A DNA stretch of 13,333 nt from JAGOBX01 sp017999075 [NCBI: Candidatus Babelota bacterium] (GTDB lineage: Bacteria > JAGOBX01), in contig JAGOBX010000046.1 of assembly GCA_017999075.1 (NCBI GenBank), forward strand, positions 1 to 13,333. The letters are read 5' to 3'. The position numbers and the translations under genes are program-made. The notes below the pieces were generated by a model. That model was not told the origin of the DNA, searched no databases, and saw nothing but the letters and a program-made list of their open reading frames with translations. Of the stretch, positions 7,559 to 13,333 are shown piece after piece (the first letter of the stretch is position 1; every line of letters starts with the position of its first letter).

Positions 7559-9940
7559 ATGATTTATAAAACTAAAATTATTAAAATTTTTATAACAGGA
7601 ATTATATTCCTATTAATATTTTTTTCACATCTGATATACGCTGATGGTATTTCAGCCGGCTCGTATATCAGATGGGGAAATATTAATTTTAACGATTTGA
7701 CAGATACTTCAGGAGAACTTGCGGTTTATTATACATTACCAGGTTTTTCTACGGTTATGTATAATTTTTCTAACGACGGAAATACTGTAGTTAGTCCGGT
7801 TTACGGAAATACTTTATTTTTTAATGAAACAGAAGTTTTTTGTTTAAATAATGAGACAAAAGTAATTTCATTCAGTTTAGTAAATAATGGAAATACATCA
7901 GCTGTTATTATGATTGACACAAGCATAATAAGTTATTCAAGACCTGAAATTTCTGACAGTGTTTCGGTATATGTTTATATTGATTCTAATAATGATAGTA
8001 CGTTAAATCCTGGGGATTATGCTGTTGACAGTATTTCTCTGGAAGCAGGAAATGAGACTAATTTATTGTTTGTAATGAATTTTTTTGATGGTATAATTTC
8101 AGGTGATACTTATAAAATAAATATAACTGCTTTTAATATAAATTCTGATACAGGTGGATACATAGGATCAAATAATATTCAATATTGCGGAGAAGGGAAT
8201 TCTTCAAAAATGATAAATGCGAGATTTGGAATTCCTTATGATATAATTTGTCCTGACTGGGCAGACACTTTTTATCAAATTAATGTGGATAATATAATAG
8301 GAACAGATAATGAATATATTATTGCATTAAATAACGTAGATATTTTAAGAGTTTTTATTACAAGTCAGACGGAATTAGATAGCTGGACAATAATAGTAAA
8401 TCCTGTTGATACTGGCGGATATCTGCGTTTAAAATCTCCTGATACTGTTTTCATAGCTTCAACAAATTATAATAACATTTCACGTTCAGGATATGGAGCA
8501 GGGAAATTGCTTCAGGCAGATATGTTTGATTCAACATATTCTTCTGCAGGGATAAATTATTATTCGGACAGTCCGATTATTAAAATAAATTATTTATCAA
8601 ATAGTATATCAACTGATTATGGGTTGCTTAGATTTTATTATTTAAATTTAAGCGATTCGGTATGGTATGAAGCTACTGATTTGGCAAATGGCGCTGCGCC
8701 TAATAGTTTATATTCGGTAGAATCAGAAACCGGAAATTTATCTTTAAATATACAGCATTTATCTCACTGGTGGCTTGGTTCTTTAATAGATACAGTAACA
8801 GTAATTAAAAGTATTAATAATTTAACAGATACAGGATTAATAAATGATACATTTGTAGGCGGCTCAATTTTTATAATGGGAGATACAGTTGCAGGTGATA
8901 CTCTTGTAATGTTTGGAATAGAAAATTATGGTGACATTGATACAAGTGCAATTGATTATATTTCTTTATATGAAGATGTGAATAATATTGGAAAATATGA
9001 AGAAGGGATAGATACTTTTGCCGGAATATTGAATTTGTCAGGAAATAGCTGGATTAATAGTTCATTAAATTATCATTTTAGCGATAATGATACTGGAAAT
9101 AATTTTATAGTTACAGTTAAAATTAACAATAATGCAGTTTCGGGTGAGACATTTCAAATGATAATACCGGCTATGTTTGTAAAATCATCAGATGAAAATA
9201 CAGGTCCGGCTTTACTAATTACAGGATTTGATTCGGTAACAGTTATATCTTTAAGCAGCTCAGCTGGAATAATAGCATTTACATATCCTTCAACATCAGG
9301 AAACCCGATAGATACAACTGTGTCTTCAATAACAGTGATTGGGACAATAAGCGGAGCATCTGCAGGAAACACCGTAACAATATATTTAGGTTCAACGCCG
9401 TGCACGTCTATAATATTGACTAACGCAGATTCAACATTGTTCAGTTGTTCTGTAACGCTCAGTTTAGATACAAATTACATAAGCGCGTATCTTGATACCG
9501 GAATAATATCAGATTGGGATACGATACAGGTTAATCATATTATGACTTATATTATTTCTGGAACAATTGACAGAGAAGGATCATTAGTTGATTCAGGTGT
9601 AATTATAAATATTTTTAACGGCATGGAAACACAAAGTACAATTACAAATTCATCCGGATATTATTCTTTAACAGTTAGTTATTCCGATACATATATTGTT
9701 AGATTTTTAAAATCCGGATATAAAACCCACCAAATAAATATATATGTTTCTTCAAATTATAATATTGATACTTTAGTATTGACTGCAGGAGATTTTATTA
9801 ATGATGGTTCAATAAATGCAAAAGATTCAGCTTTTATTAGAAAATATTTTGGGCAAATATTGCCTGAATATGACATAGACGGTGATAATATAATAGGCGC
9901 TGTTGAAAAAGAATATTTGATAAGAAATTATTTAAAATAA
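7559..9940 (+). CDS. Secreted modular protein with C-terminal dockerin
   Basis: A protein of 793 residues from the ATG at 7559; an in-frame TTG at 7556 directly precedes it, and neither has a well-spaced Shine-Dalgarno. Signal peptide 1-28: Lys-rich start, hydrophobic core, likely cut at IYA|DG. Residues 31-222 are module A and 229-551 module B, including HLSHWWLGSLIDTVTVIK. Residues ~570-660 are an Ig-like domain, ~661-741 a carboxypeptidase-regulatory-like domain (YIISGTI, NSSGYYSLTV, FLKSGYKT), and 743-793 a type I-like dockerin with two calcium loops. Loop 1 is DFINDGSINAKD, with Ile where the third ligand (Asn/Asp) usually is. Loop 2 is DIDGDNIIGAVE and looks complete. From family knowledge, dockerins bind cohesins on a partner protein; no cohesin is visible in this window. 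A role as an attached subunit of an extracellular complex is inferred. Confidence 0.9.
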   Translation: MIYKTKIIKIFITGIIFLLIFFSHLIYADGISAGSYIRWGNINFNDLTDTSGELAVYYTLPGFSTVMYNFSNDGNTVVSPVYGNTLFFNETEVFCLNNETKVISFSLVNNGNTSAVIMIDTSIISYSRPEISDSVSVYVYIDSNNDSTLNPGDYAVDSISLEAGNETNLLFVMNFFDGIISGDTYKINITAFNINSDTGGYIGSNNIQYCGEGNSSKMINARFGIPYDIICPDWADTFYQINVDNIIGTDNEYIIALNNVDILRVFITSQTELDSWTIIVNPVDTGGYLRLKSPDTVFIASTNYNNISRSGYGAGKLLQADMFDSTYSSAGINYYSDSPIIKINYLSNSISTDYGLLRFYYLNLSDSVWYEATDLANGAAPNSLYSVESETGNLSLNIQHLSHWWLGSLIDTVTVIKSINNLTDTGLINDTFVGGSIFIMGDTVAGDTLVMFGIENYGDIDTSAIDYISLYEDVNNIGKYEEGIDTFAGILNLSGNSWINSSLNYHFSDNDTGNNFIVTVKINNNAVSGETFQMIIPAMFVKSSDENTGPALLITGFDSVTVISLSSSAGIIAFTYPSTSGNPIDTTVSSITVIGTISGASAGNTVTIYLGSTPCTSIILTNADSTLFSCSVTLSLDTNYISAYLDTGIISDWDTIQVNHIMTYIISGTIDREGSLVDSGVIINIFNGMETQSTITNSSGYYSLTVSYSDTYIVRFLKSGYKTHQINIYVSSNYNIDTLVLTAGDFINDGSINAKDSAFIRKYFGQILPEYDIDGDNIIGAVEKEYLIRNYLK
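7628..7674 (+). repeat. Perfect 13-base inverted repeat at the signal-peptide junction
   Basis: CATCTGATATACG (7628-7640) and its exact reverse complement CGTATATCAGATG (7662-7674) flank a 21-base loop. The loop itself holds CTGA/TCAG (7641-7644 and 7652-7655). It lies in codons about 24-39 of the dockerin gene, across the predicted signal-peptidase cut. In mRNA this would be a stable stem-loop for so AT-rich a gene. Confidence 0.75.
7649..8224 (+). repeat. Module A, copy in the dockerin gene
   Basis: Residues 31-222: SGELAVYY, SPVYGNTL, VNNGNTSAV and GGYIGSNNIQYCGEGN line up in order with the module at 6474-7049. Here module A is joined to module B and not to module C. Confidence 0.7.
8243..9211 (+). 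repeat. Module B, copy in the dockerin gene
   Basis: Residues ~229-551. Motifs FYYLNLSDSVWYEA, HLSHWWLGSLIDTVTVIK, IENYGDIDTSAI and VSGETFQMIIPA line up with 3888-4820 of the giant gene. The bases around the HWWLG codons (8765 onward) are also nearly the same as those at 4371 onward. Confidence 0.75.
9785..9940 (+). other. Dockerin-coding segment with one degenerate calcium loop
   Basis: The last 51 codons encode two F-hand-like repeats, each followed by a helix: AFIRKYFGQ after loop 1 and KEYLIRNYL after loop 2. Loop 1 (from 9791) has Ile at ligand position 3, and Asp/Asp/Asp at positions 1, 5 and 12. Loop 2 (from 9872) has D-x-D-x-D and Glu at position 12. Spacing and length fit type I dockerins. 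Confidence 0.7.
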
Positions 9941-9975
9941 CAATTATAAATTTTAAGTTGAAAAATTTTTCCGGT

Positions 9976-11556
9976 TTATTTTTTAAATATCCATGCCTTA
10001 TATCCAAAAAATATTTTAATCGCTTGATAAAATTTGTTAGGTAATAATTTTTTTAATATATATTTTCCAATGAAAAATTGGAGATTTGTAAGCTTATTGC
10101 ATAATTCCACTTCAAACAGAAAATGAAATTTTTTATTTTTATAACGGTAACGTACTATTTTTGAAGCAATATAACCAAAAAGATTAGGTGAATATGCGGA
10201 ACTTGTAGAATGAACATATTCTTTATATTGGTTATATGAATTAAATTCTTTATGAAACGGATAATTTGCTATTGCAGCATATGCAGAACATTTTTTTGCA
10301 TAATTATGAGGCAGCCATGTTATCCTTTTATATGAATTGTCAGGCATTTTATAATTTCCCCATTCTTCTAATGTCTGAGGAGCTTTGAAATTGTGTTTTG
10401 TTACAAGAAGTTCAAATATTGAAGTTCCGGGAAGAGGAATTAAAATAAACCACCCCAATACTATATGATTATTGTCAGCGGAAATTCTGTCTATTACAGA
10501 TAATGTGGCTTGAAAATCTTCTTCGTGTTCATCAGGGAAACAGCAGATAAAACTTACTCTGTGTGTTATTTTATTTTTTTTCAATATATCGACTGTTTTT
10601 TCTATTTGTTCGATTTTTATATCTTTTTTTATTATTTCATCAAGCATCCTTTGAGATCCTGATTCAGCTCCTAAACTTAAATAATAACATCCTGATTTTT
10701 TTAACACATCTACAAATTCCTGCCCTATTTCATTATATGCTTTAACAAAAGTATCAAATCTGCAAAATGAACTCCAGCGAATTTCTATTTTTTTGTCAAT
10801 TACAATCTTAAAAATTTCGAACGCCCTTCTATAATCAATAAAAAATTCATCGTCAAAATCAAAATAAAAATTTGAAACCTTATATTTTTTTTTTAAGAAT
10901 TCAATTTCTTCAACAACTCTTGCTGCTGATTTTTGTCTGTATTTACGTTTATTCATAACAGGATTATAACAAAAACCGCATCTATACGGACATCCACGCG
11001 AAGTATGTACAGGCATAGCTAAAGATTTGAAAATATGTCTCCCGAGCAGTTCGAAAGGTAAATCGATATCAAGTTTTTCCATATCTATGAAATCTCTGGG
11101 GGGGTTGATAAAAATTTTATTTTCATTATTTTTATATCCGATTCCTTTTATATTTTCAAATGATTTTTTATGTATCATAGCGTCAGCAAGTTCTTTTACA
11201 GTTTCCTCCCCCTCTCCAATAACTACCACATCCACCAATTTGTTTTTAAGAGATTCTTCAGGCAGCAATGAAGGATGAACTCCGCCAAGAACTATAGGTA
11301 TATTAGTATTGTAATTTTTTATTTTATTGGCAATATTCAATCCATTTGTGATAAAATCTCCTGTTAACATGGTTATTCCGACAAATAGATAATTATCATA
11401 CTGTAATTCGTTTAAATTTTGGATTCCATAATGAAAAATTTTGACTTCGATATTTATCTTTTGTAAGGCTTTTGCAACGTATAATAAACCAAGGGCAAAA
11501 CTCATCCCCATAGATTTGCTGCCCGGATATACTAATAAGACTTTTTGTTGATTCAT
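9976..11556 (-). CDS. B12-binding-domain radical SAM protein
   Basis: A protein of 526 residues from the ATG at 11556, without a clear Shine-Dalgarno. Residues ~4-145 form a cobalamin-binding-like Rossmann domain (KVLLVYPG; IPIVLGGVHPSLLPEE; VVIGEGEETV). Residues ~180-400 are the radical SAM core with the iron-sulphur motif CPYRCGFC (C189, C193, C196), FYFDFDDEF, LGAESGSQRM (295-304) and IPLPGTSIFE. About 125 C-terminal residues have no recognised domain. It belongs to the broad B12-dependent radical SAM class (BchE, HpnP and class B methyltransferases), which catalyses radical methylation or cyclisation. The classic DxHxxG cobalamin ligand motif is absent, as in many of this class. It is the last gene of a minus-strand cluster, 18 bases after the glycosyltransferase, so glycan or lipid modification is inferred. 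A run of ten A on the coding strand (10885-10894) lies in the Lys codons about residues 221-224; the frame is intact. Confidence 0.92.
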   Translation of the reverse strand: MNQQKVLLVYPGSKSMGMSFALGLLYVAKALQKINIEVKIFHYGIQNLNELQYDNYLFVGITMLTGDFITNGLNIANKIKNYNTNIPIVLGGVHPSLLPEESLKNKLVDVVVIGEGEETVKELADAMIHKKSFENIKGIGYKNNENKIFINPPRDFIDMEKLDIDLPFELLGRHIFKSLAMPVHTSRGCPYRCGFCYNPVMNKRKYRQKSAARVVEEIEFLKKKYKVSNFYFDFDDEFFIDYRRAFEIFKIVIDKKIEIRWSSFCRFDTFVKAYNEIGQEFVDVLKKSGCYYLSLGAESGSQRMLDEIIKKDIKIEQIEKTVDILKKNKITHRVSFICCFPDEHEEDFQATLSVIDRISADNNHIVLGWFILIPLPGTSIFELLVTKHNFKAPQTLEEWGNYKMPDNSYKRITWLPHNYAKKCSAYAAIANYPFHKEFNSYNQYKEYVHSTSSAYSPNLFGYIASKIVRYRYKNKKFHFLFEVELCNKLTNLQFFIGKYILKKLLPNKFYQAIKIFFGYKAWIFKK

Positions 11557-11574
11557 TTTAAATAATAGTTATAT

Positions 11575-12828
11575 TTATTTTACAAATTTAAATAAAAATT
11601 TTGATGATATTCTTTTAATTGATTTCAAAAAACCGAAAAATAGTATTAATACTCCAAACTTATTCAAATGCCTTGCAGTTTTTAATGCTGATCTGAATTT
11701 TATAAGAATAAGTTGAATAAAAAATATATAAAAATATTGGCTGACAGTTTTAATTTTAAAATTTTTGTCAATATAAATTTGTGAAGATTTGAGCGGAGTT
11801 TGATTATTAATGAGAGTAATCAGTGAATCCAGTAATTTTGGAATAAATATTTCTGCTGCATACATATTATTTGCTTTTAAATACATATTTTCCGCTATTT
11901 TATTTCGTTCGTGTTCATTTTGTAAATAAAATTTAATTTTATTAAGCAAATCATTTTTATTGTAAAACACTTCGATTTCTTTTCCTGGTTCAAAAGTATA
12001 TTTAATTGAAGGAGAATATTCTGTTAGACAAAAAGAACGGGTCATTCCGATTTCCATAGGTCTTCCTTTATTTTGACGTATATTTTGAGACAAAATATTA
12101 TCATCATTAAACCATACATTGTGCGCATTAGAAAATGAATATATATCTGTTTTAGTAAAATTCAAATTGATTTTTGATTTTAAAAAAATTTCGCGTATTT
12201 CCGATTTTTCTATAAACCCGTTTTCGCTTTTTTTTCCAAAGGTTTCTATTTTTATTCCATTTTTTTTTATAAAATCAATATATTCCATTCTATCTGATTT
12301 TGAACAATCTCCTACAAATGAAACATCATATTCTTTTTTTAAATCTTCATGATAAAATTCTTTTTTTGAATAACTTGAAAAATAATATAATGCCGGAACA
12401 CCCAATTTTTCATATTGAAATACAGAATAATAATCGCATGTTATTGCCGCGTCTGCAACTTGAGCGTAATATTTTGAATAAACATCAAAAATAAGTTCGT
12501 CGTCAAGAACAAAAAGAACCAGTTTTAATTCTTTATATTTTTTTAAATCGTTGAAGAAAAAAGGATGTAATTCGAAACTGCTTCCGAACGGCATAAAAAA
12601 TATAATAGAAATATTATTTTTTAATATTATATTTTTAATTTCATTATGTACATAACTTACTCCGAAATTAATACATTTGTCATAAAAATAATAAATTATA
12701 CCAGATAAAAAATATTCGGAAATTTTTGACGCATTAAAACTTGCATAGTCATTTATTTTATTTGTATTTTCAAGCCGCGGCTGTAATATTAAAATATTAT
12801 CTTTTTTTGAATGAATTTTGTTAGTCAT
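11575..12828 (-). CDS. CgeB-like glycosyltransferase (GT-B, Glyco_trans_1_2 type)
   Basis: A protein of 417 residues from the ATG at 12828; a GTG at 12846 would add six. The ATG is preferred because it forms an ATGACTAA overlap with the upstream stop and has GGA about ten bases before it. The N-terminal half has a Rossmann-like pattern with IIFFMPFGSSFELHP and VLFVLDDE. About residues 170-330 form the C-terminal GT-B domain: YDVSFVGDCSKSDR (start of the domain), then GRPMEIGMTRSFCLTEYSPSI, FEPGKEIEVFYNKNDL and the helix HERNKIAENMYLKA, the signature of the PF13524 / CgeB group. Near the C terminus lie hydrophobic stretches (YFYIFFIQLILIKF; FGVLILFFGF), possibly binding the membrane. Such enzymes transfer sugars from nucleotide donors to glycans, glycopeptides or flagellin; donor and acceptor cannot be read here. 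It is probably co-translated with the methyltransferase. Confidence 0.88.
   Translation of the reverse strand: MTNKIHSKKDNILILQPRLENTNKINDYASFNASKISEYFLSGIIYYFYDKCINFGVSYVHNEIKNIILKNNISIIFFMPFGSSFELHPFFFNDLKKYKELKLVLFVLDDELIFDVYSKYYAQVADAAITCDYYSVFQYEKLGVPALYYFSSYSKKEFYHEDLKKEYDVSFVGDCSKSDRMEYIDFIKKNGIKIETFGKKSENGFIEKSEIREIFLKSKINLNFTKTDIYSFSNAHNVWFNDDNILSQNIRQNKGRPMEIGMTRSFCLTEYSPSIKYTFEPGKEIEVFYNKNDLLNKIKFYLQNEHERNKIAENMYLKANNMYAAEIFIPKLLDSLITLINNQTPLKSSQIYIDKNFKIKTVSQYFYIFFIQLILIKFRSALKTARHLNKFGVLILFFGFLKSIKRISSKFLFKFVK
12821..12828 (-). promoter_or_regulatory. ATGACTAA stop/start overlap (translational coupling)
   Basis: On the minus strand the glycosyltransferase ATG (12828-12826) lies upstream of the methyltransferase stop TAA (12823-12821), an overlap of 8 bases. 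This arrangement typically lets a ribosome that ends one gene start the next. Confidence 0.65.
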
Positions 12829-13333
12829 TAATTTTTTCCAATACACAATTTAATCTTTGAATACATGCGTCATCTTCATTGAAGTTAGTTAAATAATTTA
12901 TTTGTCTATAATTTTTTTTTATATATTCGTTTTTTTCAAAATTTATATATTTTATTTCAAAATTTATATTTGAAAATAATTTTTTCCAATCAGAAAATCT
13001 TAAGCGATTTACATAAGAAGTTCTGTTTATAGTCATCATCTCCCATAATTTTTTGCTGTATTTCAAACATTCGAAAATATTTTTTTCGTCGTCTAAATTA
13101 TAATGATCCCTTAAATCAATTTGAGTTATAAGCAATCCGTTTTTTTTTAAAACGCGGTTGCATTCTCTTATAACGCATTCCGGAAACCGCAGATGTTCAA
13201 AAGTATCGTTTGAAATTATAACGTCAAAAATTTTGTTGCCGAAAGGGAAAATTTTACCATCATATATTTTTAAATCAATACTTTTATTTTTTGACAAGGA
13301 CTTATTATTAAAATAACTGACTATATCAAGAGC
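12821..13333 (-). CDS. Class I SAM-dependent methyltransferase, C-terminal part (5' partial)
   Basis: 170 codons are visible and the frame stays open to the right edge, so the TTG at 13297 is not a real start. Visible motifs: DGKIFPFGNKIFDVIISN (the acidic/PFG turn and strand 4), DTFEHLRFPECVIRECNRVLKKNGLLI (post-motif helix and strand 5), typical of Methyltransf_11/25-type enzymes. The SAM-binding glycine motif I would be just outside the window. About 90 C-terminal residues are very Lys/Asn-rich and do not match a domain I know. First visible gene of the minus-strand cluster; it probably methylates a sugar or other small surface molecule (inference from the neighbours). Confidence 0.85.
   Translation of the reverse strand, partial: ALDIVSYFNNKSLSKNKSIDLKIYDGKIFPFGNKIFDVIISNDTFEHLRFPECVIRECNRVLKKNGLLITQIDLRDHYNLDDEKNIFECLKYSKKLWEMMTINRTSYVNRLRFSDWKKLFSNINFEIKYINFEKNEYIKKNYRQINYLTNFNEDDACIQRLNCVLEKIND

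Noticed and set aside
9941-9975. Bidirectional terminator in the convergent gap
   Set aside because: The AAAAATTTTT palindrome and T-rich stretch are not followed by a GC-containing stem; in DNA this AT-rich it is not convincing.
10885-10894. Ten-A tract as evidence of a frameshifted radical SAM pseudogene
   Set aside because: The frame continues intact through the tract, with family motifs on both sides.
12844-12846. GTG as start of the glycosyltransferase
   Set aside because: Possible, but the ATG at 12828 gives the common 8-base stop/start overlap; the GTG would add only six residues.
12934-12969. 15-base direct repeat TTTCAAAATTTATAT, two copies 21 bases apart
   Set aside because: It is in frame within the methyltransferase gene (two INFE-type peptides) and easily arises from AT-rich codons; only two copies.
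13295-13297. TTG as start of the methyltransferase
   Set aside because: The frame continues to the window edge, and the methyltransferase fold needs the upstream SAM-binding part.

Overview
The window comes from an AT-rich bacterium (several sampled 60-base lines are about 20-40% G+C, lowest in the minus-strand genes). It probably belongs to an uncultured, envelope-rich lineage of the FCB / Elusimicrobia / WOR-3 kind. That placement is inferred from three things: very long secreted beta-sandwich mosaics with an NlpC/P60-type domain and a dockerin, few Shine-Dalgarno sequences, and a B12-type radical SAM gene beside a CgeB-like glycosyltransferase. No marker gene fixes the phylum. The code looks standard, since TGA ends one gene.

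Left part (3-9940, plus strand): four closely spaced genes, gaps 25-71 bases, all encoding extracellular proteins. (1) The 3' end of a giant mosaic: propeller-like region, NlpC/P60-like hydrolase, two FN3 + amidotransferase-like-fold units, a cadherin-like domain, a carboxypeptidase-regulatory-like domain, and two further modules. (2) A 354-residue secreted protein with two FN3-like domains and a discoidin-like domain. (3) A 367-residue secreted protein, the only gene here with a textbook Shine-Dalgarno. (4) A 793-residue secreted protein ending in a dockerin. Genes 1, 3 and 4 are linked pairwise by three different shared modules: A in 3 and 4, B in 1 and 4, C in 1 and 3. This is the most distinctive feature of the region. 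It suggests a family of surface or matrix proteins built by domain shuffling.

Right part (9976-13333, minus strand, convergent with the first block): a probable operon, in transcription order a methyltransferase (5' end outside the window), a CgeB-like glycosyltransferase overlapping it by 8 bases, and a cobalamin-binding-type radical SAM protein 18 bases further on. Such sets usually act in surface glycan or lipid modification; the substrate cannot be read from the sequence.

The main non-coding-type signals are a perfect 13-base inverted repeat at the signal-peptide junction of gene 4, and a three-arm set of competing hairpins between genes 3 and 4. No RNA gene, insertion sequence or CRISPR array was seen, and no gene-free stretch exceeds 71 bases.
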